Source: Janthinobacterium silvisoli
GTDB taxonomy: Bacteria; Pseudomonadota; Gammaproteobacteria; Burkholderiales; Burkholderiaceae_D
Assembly (NCBI RefSeq): GCF_014200725.1
Contig: NZ_JACHCL010000007.1
Span: forward strand, 124,001-188,000
Length of the DNA stretch: 64,000 nt
Direction of reading: 5' to 3'
A program made the position numbers and the translations under genes. Position 1 is the stretch's first letter. Each line of letters starts with the position of its first letter. Under the pieces are notes generated by a model. It was not told the DNA's origin. It saw only the letters and a program-made list of their open reading frames with translations, and did not search any database. This document shows positions 47,898 through 56,840 of this stretch, in pieces.

Positions 47898-48929
47898 ATG
47901 AAGAATCCTAAGTTGTCCGTTTGTATCCCGGCATATAACAGAGCAAAATATTTGAAACAGGTCTTGGATTCAGTTATTGATCAAAAAGATTATTTGTTTG
48001 AGATTGTTATTTGTGAAGATGTTTCTCCTCAGCGCCAAGAAATTGGGGAGATTGTCCAGGAATATAAGGATTTATATGGTGACTTGATTGTTTATCATGA
48101 AAATGTCACTAATTTGGGATTCGATCGTAATTTGCGGCAATTATTAAAATCTGCTAGTGGAGATTATTGCGTATTTTTGGGAAATGACGACGTCTTGTGT
48201 CCTGGCGCCTTGAAAAATTTGTCAGAGGTTATCGAACGCAATAAAGATGTTGGTGTTATTTTGCGCGGTTACGGCTGGTTTAACGGTAATCCAGAGAATG
48301 TCGTGCAAACAGTAAAATATTTCCCCGATGAGCGCTTTATGCCTGCGGGATTGGATAGTCTGTCTTTTTTCTTCCGACGGGCCTGTGTCTTGGCTGGTTT
48401 GACGATCGCACGAAAACCGGCACTGGAACTCGAGACTTCGGAATTTGATGGAACACTATTCTATCAATTGCATCTCGTTGGGAACATTATTTTGAAGCAC
48501 AATGGGGTATTTACTCCGGAGATTATTACTTTGTGCCGTGCTGATGAGGCCCCTGATTTTGGTCATTCTAGTGCCGAAAAAGGAAAATATACACCAGGCG
48601 AATACACTATTGATGCACGCATCCATATGATGTCGGGTATTGTTACTATTGCGAAATCGATTGATAAAACGCATAAAGGCGCATTGGCTGGTATTTTGAG
48701 GGATATTGCAAATTATTCTTTCCCTTGGTTGTCATATCACGCAGATAAAAAATATGGAATATTCAAGAAATATTATCGTACTTTGGGTGACATGGGCTTG
48801 AAATCATTTCCTATGTTTCATGTGTATTATTATCTCATCTTGATCGTCGGTGCTGGACGGGTCGAAAAATTGATTAATTTCGCCCGAAATTCTTTGGGCT
48901 ATACACCAAAGTTAGGTCACCGAAAGTAG
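47898..48929 (+). CDS. Family 2 glycosyltransferase
   Basis: The protein has 343 residues with GT-A start PKLSVCIPAYNRAKYLKQVL, acidic IVICEDVSP, and DxD-like FLGNDDVLCPG near residue 97. The second half is less conserved. It is one of the most AT-rich genes in the window, which points to horizontal origin within the cassette. It is preceded by a 108-bp AT-rich gap, so it may have its own promoter, and followed by a 1.35-kb stretch without genes. Donor sugar unknown. Confidence 0.88.
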   Translation: MKNPKLSVCIPAYNRAKYLKQVLDSVIDQKDYLFEIVICEDVSPQRQEIGEIVQEYKDLYGDLIVYHENVTNLGFDRNLRQLLKSASGDYCVFLGNDDVLCPGALKNLSEVIERNKDVGVILRGYGWFNGNPENVVQTVKYFPDERFMPAGLDSLSFFFRRACVLAGLTIARKPALELETSEFDGTLFYQLHLVGNIILKHNGVFTPEIITLCRADEAPDFGHSSAEKGKYTPGEYTIDARIHMMSGIVTIAKSIDKTHKGALAGILRDIANYSFPWLSYHADKKYGIFKKYYRTLGDMGLKSFPMFHVYYYLILIVGAGRVEKLINFARNSLGYTPKLGHRK

Positions 48930-48930
48930 A

Positions 48931-49050
48931 ATGCGGATTGTTTACGTTTTATTAGATAGTCTCGACGCACTGGATATTGATGGAAGGAATGGCCATTGGC
49001 GGTGGTCTGCTTCGTGCGTCGATTTTACTTTACAACGTAGCAGTTCCTAA
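48931..49050 (+). pseudogene. Possible truncated glycosyltransferase start (39 codons)
   Basis: The frame begins MRIVYVLLDSLDALDIDG, which recalls the first strand of GT-B glycosyltransferases, and stops after 39 codons. It starts 1 bp after the previous stop. It may be the leftover 5' end of a deleted gene. Weak evidence. Confidence 0.25.
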
Positions 49051-49794
49051 TATCTTCAATAGCTTTTAGCCTTGCCTCCACTAATTAATTTTAAAAAATA
49101 AAATTATTTATTAATAATTTGGAAATTTTAAGTGGTGGTGTTTGCATAGTATCCATATATAATTAAAATTTCTATCAATGCAAGATGAATTCTGCCGTAA
49201 ATTACGTTAATAGGTAAACCTTCTTCCTCTTGCTTGAAAGATGGATACTAAGTAATTCTCGGAAAATTATTGTGAATTTATGGTAAACAGAAGTGGATGC
49301 AAAGGCGTCCGTTGCGATGCTGTGCTGGCACTGCGAACAGCGGGCAACACTGCAGTAGGCTACTTAGGGGGGCAGTAATAATAATTATTTCTGGGGTTGC
49401 TTAGTTAGTCGGAAGCCTATCTATAGTTCTTCAGTCATGCGAGACGAGCATGTACATCTCTCGCACTGCCGCAGCGTTGATGACGGCTGAACGGTGTCGA
49501 TTGACGTCATGCCGCTACACTGGCGGCAGCGGATCTCGTTTACCGGATGATCAGGTGTGCGCTGTCAAGCAAGACATCAATACCACGCCGCAACGCCACT
49601 ACCTCTCGGCAACTGCATGTTTAGCGTGCTTTTTTCCGTTTTCTCTCATCTCTGCCACAAAGTCCTTGTATGGCGATATCGTGGCGAATGCACATGATTT
49701 TTTATTTAGATAATTCTGTCAGTCAAGAATCTGCGGTATGATGGCGGACCTATAATTTGGTTCCTGCGATATATTGTTCTAGGCAGACTGTTGA

Positions 49795-49818
49795 ATGTCA
49801 AAATTTACTAATTGTTTC
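49795..49818 (+). pseudogene. Possible remnant of an OPX gene start
   Basis: 24 bases starting at an ATG match the first 24 bases of the OPX gene (35603-35626) at 21 positions (MSKFTNCF against MSKLTNCF). The frame then stops. Looser similarity continues for some 40 bases with gaps. Confidence 0.3.
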
Positions 49819-50283
49819 CGATAGTTTCTCTTATTCGGTCGCAGAAGGAATTCATGCCGGTTTCCTGTGTGCCGTGAGTGACATTTGGGTAGGCCGTGAA
49901 TGGTTCGCTCCCGCCTGCCGGATGCGCTTTATTTTGCTCCGGATGATCAGGCTGGTATTACATGTCACCCTCGCTGAGGCCTGCGCTGATTTGCTCGGAC
50001 GAATGGATGCGTGGCTGACCTCATCAGCTTGGCGACGACTGGCTGTATGGCCGTGACGGGTCAGGCTAGAAAAGACTACCGCGCCATGTTGTTGGAGCAT
50101 CCTGAAAGACGTATTTTTCGAATGGCGCGCGGCGTCTCCTCAACAGTCTCCCGCCCCGTCTGCAATGCTACTGCAGTGTCGTGCAAATCCTAATTAATGA
50201 TATGTTCTGATGATGATTCTTATATTCAATAATCCGTCCCGCTGCGATACGGGTACCTGTCCCGATTTGAGCAAGGTGTCTTC

Positions 50284-51438
50284 ATGAGAGTCGGTATCGA
50301 CGCGCGTTTCATCACGCGCCACCCGCGCCGCGGCATCGGCAACTACTCGCTGCATGTCGTTGCCGCGCTGGTCAAGCTGTACCCCGCAGTTCAGTTCTTT
50401 TTATATATCGCGATCCCGGACAGCGAAGGCATCCTGCCAAGTGGACCGAATGTTACCGTGCGCCAGCTGAAAATGCCGGCCTACCCGCTGTGGGAGCAAG
50501 TGGCCCTGCCGCGCGCGGCGCGCGAGGACCGGCTCGATATTCTGCATGGGCTGGGCAATACCGCGCCGATCTTCGTGCCGGCAAATGTGCGTATGGTGCT
50601 GTCACTGATGGATGTGATGTTTCTCCAGACCGGTGAGTTCGTGCCGAAGCCAACCAACCGCTACCAGGCATGGGGGCGTCATTACCGTCGCTTCGTGTCG
50701 CCGCGTTGCGCACGCGCGGCCGACCATGTAATCACGATTTCGGATTTTTCGCGCAAGGATATACTCGATCTGATCCCGGGCCTGGACCCGGCCCGGGTGC
50801 ATGTCACGTTCCTCTCCTGCGACGCCGTTTTTCAGCATCAGCGCAGCGCGGAACCGGTCCAGCGCCCGGCCGGCGGCGGCGCGCGTCCTTACATTTTCAC
50901 CCTCGGCGCCAATGATCCGCGCAAGAATACGGTGCGTCTCGTGACTGCCTACCTGGCATTGGTAAAAGAGCATGGTATCGAGCACGATCTCGTTATCAGC
51001 GGCTACGCCGGCTGGGAACAGAGCGAGGCCTACCAACTGGTCAAGGATGCCGGTGCCGCGGCGCGCGTGAAGTTCCTCGGCTTTATCGATATCCAGGAAC
51101 TGGTCGCCTTGTACCGTAATGCGGAACTGTTCGTATACCCGTCGCTGTACGAAGGCTTCGGTATTCCTATTCTGGAAGCGTTTTCTTCAGGTTGCCCGGT
51201 CATTGCGTCGAATGTCACGTCGATTCCGGAAGTGGCCGGAGACGCGGCGCTGTGCGTCGATCCGCTGTCGGTCGAAGCGATCAAGACCACCATGCTGCAA
51301 GTGCTCCAGGACGACGCGCTGCGCGCAACGCTGGCACAAAAAGGCTACGCGCGCGCGCGCCAATTCACCTGGGAAGAAACTGCGCGCCAGACCTTCGCCA
51401 TTTACGAGGCTTGCCTCAATAAACCTACAGTCCAATGA
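50284..51438 (+). CDS. Family 4 glycosyltransferase (GT-B)
   Basis: The protein has 384 residues. The N-terminus MRVGIDARFITRHPRRGIGN and the donor-site E-x7-E (E290-E298, EGFGIPILE) preceded by YPSLY mark a GT4 retaining glycosyltransferase of the mannosyl/rhamnosyl kind. FTLGANDPRKNTVRLV is the linker strand region. GC-rich composition contrasts with the genes before the gap. It may use GDP-rhamnose or GDP-mannose made by this locus (inference). It overlaps the next gene by 4 bp. Confidence 0.92.
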   Translation: MRVGIDARFITRHPRRGIGNYSLHVVAALVKLYPAVQFFLYIAIPDSEGILPSGPNVTVRQLKMPAYPLWEQVALPRAAREDRLDILHGLGNTAPIFVPANVRMVLSLMDVMFLQTGEFVPKPTNRYQAWGRHYRRFVSPRCARAADHVITISDFSRKDILDLIPGLDPARVHVTFLSCDAVFQHQRSAEPVQRPAGGGARPYIFTLGANDPRKNTVRLVTAYLALVKEHGIEHDLVISGYAGWEQSEAYQLVKDAGAAARVKFLGFIDIQELVALYRNAELFVYPSLYEGFGIPILEAFSSGCPVIASNVTSIPEVAGDAALCVDPLSVEAIKTTMLQVLQDDALRATLAQKGYARARQFTWEETARQTFAIYEACLNKPTVQ

Positions 51439-52607
51439 AGCTACTTGCCATTTCTGGCCGTATTCCTGCAATTGACAGGAATGGCGACCAAGTCATTTCG
51501 TATTTCCGCCTTAGTCACCTGGCTCGCAACAACACGGTTGAACTGATTTGTTTTGGCAGCCGCGACCAGCCAGAGGACCGGGCCGCGACGCTGGCCCTGG
51601 AGGCGCTGGGCATCGTGGTTCACCTGGTGCCATGGAACAAGTTCAGTGCGGCGCTGCAGGTATTGCAGGCCATTCCGTTTCCGGACATGCCGTTTCAGTG
51701 CGCGTATTTTCGTTCGCGTCAGTTCCAGAAGGTGTATCAGACGGTATCCGTCCGCTTTGCTCCCGAGGCGCTGTATGCGGTCATGATCCGGGTATTGCCG
51801 AATGCGCGCGGCTACCAGGGGCGGCTGTTTGTCGACATGGTCGACTCGATGGGACTGAATTTCGGCCGCCGCGCCGGTATGGAAAAGGGTGTCAAGGGCT
51901 GGCTTCTCGGCATCGAGGCGCGCCGCGTTGCCGCCTACGAGAAGCAGGTTGCTCAACGTGCGGAACACTGTTTCGTGGTGTCGGCCATCGACCAGCAGGC
52001 AATCGGCTCGGATCATGTCGGCGTCTTGCCGCTTGGTATCGATGTCACGCGCTTCAATCGTCCGGCCGCCGCAGCGACCGCACCGTTGATCGCTTTCACG
52101 GGCAATATGTTTTATCAACCGAACGTGGACGCCATGCTGTGGTTCGCCGAACACTGCTGGCCCGCGATCAAGGCCGCCGTACCTGGTGTGCGTGTGTTGG
52201 TGGTGGGCAATCGCCCGCAGCCAAGCCTGGTCGCGCTGGGCAAGGCCGATCCCGCCATCGAAGTGATGGGACGCGTGCCATCGGTCGCTGAAGTCATCAA
52301 GACCGCTGCGGTCGCCGTGGCGCCGATGCGTTCCGGTTCAGGCATGCAATTCAAGATCCTGGAAGCGATGGCGTGCGGCGTGCCGGTGGTCGCAACGACG
52401 ATAGGACAGGGCGACATCGGCTGCGTGGCCGGTGTCGACATTCTGGTGCGCGATGGCGCAGCCGAGTTTGCGCAAGAGGTCATTTCACTGCTCCAGTCGG
52501 CCGCGCTGCGCGAGCAGGTCGGCAGCGCAGGCTACGCTTACGTGCAAAAAAACCATAGCTGGGACGCGATCAATCAGCGCTTCGTCCAGGCTTGCCACCT
52601 GGCTTGA
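51435..52607 (+). CDS. GT-B glycosyltransferase (group 1 family)
   Basis: The protein has 390 residues. The N-terminal domain starts KLLAISGRIPAIDRNGDQVI. The C-terminal domain carries PLIAFTGNMFYQPNVDAMLW and the donor site VAPMRSGSGMQFKILEAMACGVPVV (written here in two overlapping pieces: VAPMRSGSGMQFKILEA and MACGVPVVATT), usual for GT4/group 1 enzymes. It should act in the cytoplasm on the lipid-linked unit. The preceding GT4 gene overlaps by 4 bp and the reductase gene begins 2 bp after its stop. Confidence 0.9.
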   Translation: MKLLAISGRIPAIDRNGDQVISYFRLSHLARNNTVELICFGSRDQPEDRAATLALEALGIVVHLVPWNKFSAALQVLQAIPFPDMPFQCAYFRSRQFQKVYQTVSVRFAPEALYAVMIRVLPNARGYQGRLFVDMVDSMGLNFGRRAGMEKGVKGWLLGIEARRVAAYEKQVAQRAEHCFVVSAIDQQAIGSDHVGVLPLGIDVTRFNRPAAAATAPLIAFTGNMFYQPNVDAMLWFAEHCWPAIKAAVPGVRVLVVGNRPQPSLVALGKADPAIEVMGRVPSVAEVIKTAAVAVAPMRSGSGMQFKILEAMACGVPVVATTIGQGDIGCVAGVDILVRDGAAEFAQEVISLLQSAALREQVGSAGYAYVQKNHSWDAINQRFVQACHLA

Positions 52608-52609
52608 TC

Positions 52610-53566
52610 ATGCAAAAAATACTGGTCACTGGGGCTAACGGTTTTGTTGGCAAAATGGTCTGCGCAGAATTGCTGGCACGTGGTTTCGAGGTCATCGCCG
52701 CGGTGCGTAAGGTGCCCGCGGACGCGGACGTGAACAGCGCTGGCTTGCGCTTTGTCGGCGTCGGCAATGTCGATGCCGACACCGACTGGGATACGGCTTT
52801 GGCGGGCTGCTCAGGCGTGATCCACCTGGCTGCGCGGGCGCACATTCTGAACGACGATGTGGCTGATCCGCTGGCAGCATTTCGTGCGACCAACGTGGCC
52901 GGCACCCTGCAATTGGCGCGCAGTGCTGCGCGCGCCGGTGTGGCGCGGTTTGTCTTTGTCAGTTCGGTGGGCGTGAATGGCAACCAGAACCAGCGGCCGT
53001 TTACCGAAAACGATACGCCGTTGCCGGCCGAACCCTATGCCGTCTCGAAGCTTGAAGCTGAACTGGCTTTGCAGGCCGATGCGGCCAACTGCGCCATGGA
53101 ACTGGTGATCGTGCGTCCTCCGCTCGTGTATGGTCCCGGCTGCCCTGGTAACTTCCTGCGTCTGCTGAAAGTGTTATCGAGCCGGATTCCAATGCCCTTT
53201 GGCGCGATGCGCAACAAGCGTAGCTTCATCGGCATCTGGAACCTGGCCGATTTTCTTGCCACCTGCCTGGTACACGAGAAGGCGGCCGGCCAGGTATTCC
53301 TGATTTCCGACCTGGAAGACGTCACGCTGCCTGACCTGTTGCGCGGACTGGCGCGCGGCATGGGCAGTAGTGCAGCGTTGTTTTCAGTCCCCCCCAGTTG
53401 GCTGGCGAAACTGGCCGGCATGGCAGGCAGGAGCGCCACGTTCGACAAGCTGGGTGGGGCCTTGACTATCGACGCCAGCCGCGCTCGTACCGTACTGGGC
53501 TGGACGCCACCAGTCAGCCTGGCCGAAGGATTGCAGCGCACGGGGCGCTGGTATGCGGAACGATAA
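52610..53566 (+). CDS. SDR-type UDP-sugar 4-reductase/epimerase (WbpV/WreV-like)
   Basis: The protein has 318 residues: KILVTGANGFVGKMVCAELL (NAD loop), FVSSVGVNGNQNQRPFTEND and PYAVSKLEAE (Tyr-x3-Lys). This is the pattern of reductases placed beside an initiating transferase and a WbpM-type dehydratase, which make UDP-QuiNAc or UDP-FucNAc from UDP-4-keto-6-deoxy-HexNAc. ATG 52610 is preferred over the upstream frame that overlaps the previous gene. The product stereochemistry cannot be read from sequence. Confidence 0.85.
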   Translation: MQKILVTGANGFVGKMVCAELLARGFEVIAAVRKVPADADVNSAGLRFVGVGNVDADTDWDTALAGCSGVIHLAARAHILNDDVADPLAAFRATNVAGTLQLARSAARAGVARFVFVSSVGVNGNQNQRPFTENDTPLPAEPYAVSKLEAELALQADAANCAMELVIVRPPLVYGPGCPGNFLRLLKVLSSRIPMPFGAMRNKRSFIGIWNLADFLATCLVHEKAAGQVFLISDLEDVTLPDLLRGLARGMGSSAALFSVPPSWLAKLAGMAGRSATFDKLGGALTIDASRARTVLGWTPPVSLAEGLQRTGRWYAER

Positions 53567-53746
53567 AGCGCTGCTCTGTGCCGATGCAGTGCTGGCAGGA
53601 AAAACTGTTGTGCGAAAATGTGTCATATTTCTGTCGGCGCAACACCGGTATCAAAAGCCGTAGGGAAAGGTTAAAATACTAACTCGCCATTGTATCGTTG
53701 TGATGGCGATAGCGAATGGCATGGTACCGAAAAGGCAATATACCTG

Positions 53747-54307
53747 ATGAAGCGTTTTCTCGATTTTTCCCTGGGGCTGCTGGCCTCGCTCCTGTTTTTC
53801 ATCCCCTTCCTGATTTTGATCGTGCTGGTCAAGCTGACGTCAAAAGGACCAGCTTTGTACTGGTCGAACCGGGTCGGACGCTACAATCACCTGTTCTCCA
53901 TGCCCAAGCTGCGCACCATGCGGGTCGACACCCCGGTCGTAGCCACGCACCTGTTGACTAACCCCGACCAGTTCCTGACGCCGATTGGCGGCTTCCTGCG
54001 CAAGTCCAGCCTCGATGAGATTCCTCAGTTGTGGTGTATCTTGCGCGGCGACATGAGCATCGTTGGCCCAAGGCCAGCGTTGTTTAACCAGCAAAACCTG
54101 ATCGACATGCGTACCGAGAAGGGCGTGCACGAGATTCGCCCGGGCCTGACAGGCTGGGCCCAGATCAATGGCCGCGATGAGCTGCCAATCGATCAAAAGG
54201 TCAAGCTTGACCTCGATTACCTGCAACGCCAGTCGCTGGCATTCGATATCAAGGTCATCGCGCTGACGGTATTAAAAGTGGTGCGCCGGGACGGCATCAC
54301 CCATTAA
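53747..54307 (+). CDS. Initiating undecaprenyl-phosphate sugar-phosphate transferase
   Basis: The 186-residue protein is the minimal PglC/WcaJ-core type. One N-terminal reentrant/membrane helix (LGLLASLLFFIPFLILIVLV) is followed by PKLRTMRVDT, SSLDEIPQLWCILRGDMSIV then GPRPAL, and PGLTGWAQINGRDEL. It transfers a sugar-1-phosphate from a UDP-sugar to undecaprenyl phosphate, starting each repeat unit. Beside the reductase and CapD-like dehydratase, the first sugar is probably QuiNAc/FucNAc or its keto precursor. ATG 53747 starts the conserved region; the frame is open upstream without homology. Confidence 0.93.
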   Translation: MKRFLDFSLGLLASLLFFIPFLILIVLVKLTSKGPALYWSNRVGRYNHLFSMPKLRTMRVDTPVVATHLLTNPDQFLTPIGGFLRKSSLDEIPQLWCILRGDMSIVGPRPALFNQQNLIDMRTEKGVHEIRPGLTGWAQINGRDELPIDQKVKLDLDYLQRQSLAFDIKVIALTVLKVVRRDGITH

Positions 54308-54332
54308 GTTCAGCAGGGAAGTATTACAACGA

Positions 54333-54366
54333 CGCGGCCGGTTCGAAAGAATCCGGCCGCGTTGTC
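54333..54366 (+). terminator. Terminator at the end of the plus-strand polysaccharide operon
   Basis: A 9-bp stem CGCGGCCGG / CCGGCCGCG with an 11-nt loop, then TTGTCTTTGG. It lies 25 bp after the sugar transferase stop. A second hairpin without T-run (CTGCCGACC / GGTCGGCAG, 54457-54481) lies nearer the converging wbpM-like gene. Confidence 0.7.
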
Positions 54367-54499
54367 TTTGGTGACTGTGTTTGTGAGGCGAGGCGGGCAG
54401 CAAGTTGCGTAGCGCATTGCTGTGTGCCTCGATGTACTACCGCAAATGGCGTGATACTGCCGACCTGACGGTGGTCGGCAGCGCTTGACGCGGCAGTGG

Positions 54500-56440
54500 T
54501 CAGGCCGTTACTTCGGCATCCGATGGCGGGACCAGGTTGGCTGGCATGGTCGTAAGTAATATCTTCCACAGGTGATCATCGATATCCGACGACGGTGTGA
54601 ACTCGGGAACGATTGCTCGCAATTGATCGCGGATGGCTTCATGGTCGCCCTGTTCGCATGCCTGATCGAGCTGCTTGAGCATTTGCTCCAGGATCGGCCA
54701 GGCAATCTCCGCCTCTTGGGCGCGCATGATGAGCGGGTGCTCGGTACCGGTGACATTATCTCCGATGAGCAATTCTTCATACAGCTTCTCGCCCGGCCGC
54801 AAGCCAACATAACGAATTTCAATGCCGCCTTTGCCTCCGTCACTGCGTACTTCATGCCCGCTCAGATAAATCATTTTCTTGGCCAGGTCGGCAATTTTGA
54901 CTGGTTCGCCCATATCCAGAACGAACACGTCGCCGCCACGGCCCATGGCGCCAGCTTGCAGCACCAGTTGCGCCGCTTCGGGAATAGTCATGAAATAGCG
55001 GGTAATTTCCGCATGTGTCAGCGTAACCGGACCACCTGCTGCAATCTGGCGCCGGAACAGCGGCACGACTGAACCGGACGAGCCCAGCACATTACCAAAC
55101 CGCACCATGCAAAAGCGCATCTGTGTATGCTGGCGCGAGAATGCCTGCAAGATCAATTCGGCCAGGCGCTTGGTGGAACCCATCACATTGGTTGGCCGTA
55201 CCGCCTTGTCGGTGGAAATCAGGACAAAGCGTTTTACTTTGGCAGCGACTGCCGCGCGCGCAAGACTGAGTGTGCCGAAGGCATTATTGCGGATGCCTTC
55301 GATCGGATTTTGTTCTACCAGCGGTACATGCTTGTAGGCCGCCGCGTGATACACGGTTTCCACCTTGAACTGCTTGAAAATGTTTTCGCATTTTTTCGTG
55401 TCGAGCACGGATCCCAGGAATGGAATCAGCTCGACATCGATGCCGTTGGCCAAGGCGATGGCCCGTAGTTCCTGGTCGATGGCATACAAGCCGTATTCGG
55501 ACAATTCAATGAGTACCAAGCGGCTTGGCGCCTGCATCACGATCTGGCGGCACAGCTCTGAACCAATCGAGCCACCGGCGCCGCTCACCGCTACTGATTT
55601 TCCGGTGATGCATACCGACAGCAGCGCACCGTTGGGGGCGACCGGATCGCGGCTGAGCAAGTCTTCAATTTCGATCTCGCGCACGTCTTCCACTCGCAAC
55701 GAGCCTTTGACCAAGTTCTGAATGGGCGGCGTGACCTTGATCTTGATCTTCAGCGGCGTGAGACGGTCGATGATGGCACGCTGCTCGGCATGGCTAAGCG
55801 CAGGCATGGCCAGCAGTACTGCGCCGATCTGGTATTTTTGCAGGATAGCTTCGAGGTGGGTGGGGCACCACACCTTGATCCCGGCTATGCTGGCACCATG
55901 CAGTTGGACGTTGTCGTCCAAGAAGATGATTGGAAGATATTCGCTACTCAGACGCAGGGCATTGGCTAGCTGAATGCCGGCCCCGCCTGCACCGTAGATC
56001 GCAACACGCATGCGCTGCGGTCCGCGCTGGTCGCCGAGGAAAAACCCGCGTGCCGTGAAGCGGCTGACCAGTAGATAAATGATCAGCAAGGCGGTAAAGA
56101 TCAGATACGGGATCACGGAAAAAGTGAGATTGGGCAGTACGAGGCTCAGGAGTGCTACGGCAATGACCGACAGGATCGCCCAGGTCGTTATAGTCAGGAC
56201 AATCTGATGGTCGATGTAGCGGATAACGGCACGGTACAAGCCCATGCGTATAAAGATCGGGATCGAAATGATCGGTGCGGCAATTATTAGCACCGCATAG
56301 GCAGCGAGCGACGCAACATCCAATGTGTGCAAATGTAGCGCAAGAGCAGCAATAAAAGTCAATGGGATGCAAACAGCATCAGCTGCCACTGCGACTACTT
56401 GTTTATGGAAGCGCGAGAGATTCAGAAATTTCGTTTTCAT
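54500..56440 (-). CDS. WbpM/CapD-type UDP-HexNAc 4,6-dehydratase, membrane-bound
   Basis: The protein has 646 residues, the long WbpM form. Four membrane helices lie in residues 10-130. A first Rossmann domain follows (RVAIYGAGGAGIQLANAL), then the catalytic SDR domain with VAVSGAGGSIGSELCRQIV near 285, and the STDKAVRPTNVMGSTKR segment near 415 in which the usual Tyr of the SDR triad is replaced (Met/Asp/Lys type). It converts UDP-GlcNAc to UDP-4-keto-6-deoxy-GlcNAc in the first step to QuiNAc/FucNAc. It is transcribed toward the sugar transferase gene. Confidence 0.92.
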   Translation of the reverse strand: MKTKFLNLSRFHKQVVAVAADAVCIPLTFIAALALHLHTLDVASLAAYAVLIIAAPIISIPIFIRMGLYRAVIRYIDHQIVLTITTWAILSVIAVALLSLVLPNLTFSVIPYLIFTALLIIYLLVSRFTARGFFLGDQRGPQRMRVAIYGAGGAGIQLANALRLSSEYLPIIFLDDNVQLHGASIAGIKVWCPTHLEAILQKYQIGAVLLAMPALSHAEQRAIIDRLTPLKIKIKVTPPIQNLVKGSLRVEDVREIEIEDLLSRDPVAPNGALLSVCITGKSVAVSGAGGSIGSELCRQIVMQAPSRLVLIELSEYGLYAIDQELRAIALANGIDVELIPFLGSVLDTKKCENIFKQFKVETVYHAAAYKHVPLVEQNPIEGIRNNAFGTLSLARAAVAAKVKRFVLISTDKAVRPTNVMGSTKRLAELILQAFSRQHTQMRFCMVRFGNVLGSSGSVVPLFRRQIAAGGPVTLTHAEITRYFMTIPEAAQLVLQAGAMGRGGDVFVLDMGEPVKIADLAKKMIYLSGHEVRSDGGKGGIEIRYVGLRPGEKLYEELLIGDNVTGTEHPLIMRAQEAEIAWPILEQMLKQLDQACEQGDHEAIRDQLRAIVPEFTPSSDIDDHLWKILLTTMPANLVPPSDAEVTA

Positions 56441-56840
56441 CGATTAATTCAAGCGTAAGGTGAAGCGATGAACAATCATAAAATGTAACATGACGTTCTC
56501 TTGTCCGAGATAAATCGGCAAATGTGTATGTTGTGATTTTTTTGGAAGCTATTTCCAATGTATCTCACTTTGATTTCCCGTCATGTATGCGGGATTATTG
56601 AAAATAACAACTTCTTCTATCCACAATCATAAGTCTTTGGCGCGGCGTAGTGGAAAAACAATGAAAACAGTTGCGCTATGTTTTTATCCTGGGCGCGACA
56701 GCGGCTTCTTGTGCTGTGAAAATAGTGTAGCGTCCGGCGTAGAATGATCTGGCGCAGATTGCATTACTTTCAAGCCCCGGCCAATTTCATCGCGCACATT
56801 GCGCGATGAAATTGGCCGGTGTATGTATGGCAATACGGGT
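56441..56840. other. AT-rich intergenic region upstream of the WbpM-like gene
   Basis: 400 bp between rfbD and the WbpM-like gene, both on the minus strand. There is no supported ORF. The left part is AT-rich and should hold the promoter for the dehydratase gene. The right end contains the perfect 19-bp inverted repeat listed separately. Confidence 0.5.
56777..56819. repeat. Perfect 19-bp inverted repeat after rfbD
   Basis: The arms 56777-56795 and 56801-56819 pair without mismatch (outer CCGGCCAATTTC, inner ATCGCGC) around loop ACATT. It lies 21 bp past the rfbD stop. No T-run follows on either strand, so it is not a classical terminator; it may protect the mRNA 3' end or bind a protein. 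Confidence 0.85.

Larger units (their letters stand above)
48930..50283. other. Gene-poor, apparently decayed 1.35-kb stretch inside the glycosyltransferase cluster
   Basis: No frame here resembles a gene. Composition changes from AT-rich (to about 49.3 kb) to mixed. The frames present are short and disagree between strands. Features noted: a 39-codon frame at its left edge, two copies of CCGGATGATCAGG (near 49535 and 49943), and a segment at 49795 that echoes the start of the OPX gene. It most likely holds remnants of lost glycosyltransferase or mobile DNA, but no transposase or terminal repeats could be identified. Confidence 0.6.

Noticed and set aside
49450..50193. Short frames within the gene-poor gap as real genes
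   Set aside because: Frames of 60-99 codons lie on both strands without ribosome-binding sites or recognisable domains.
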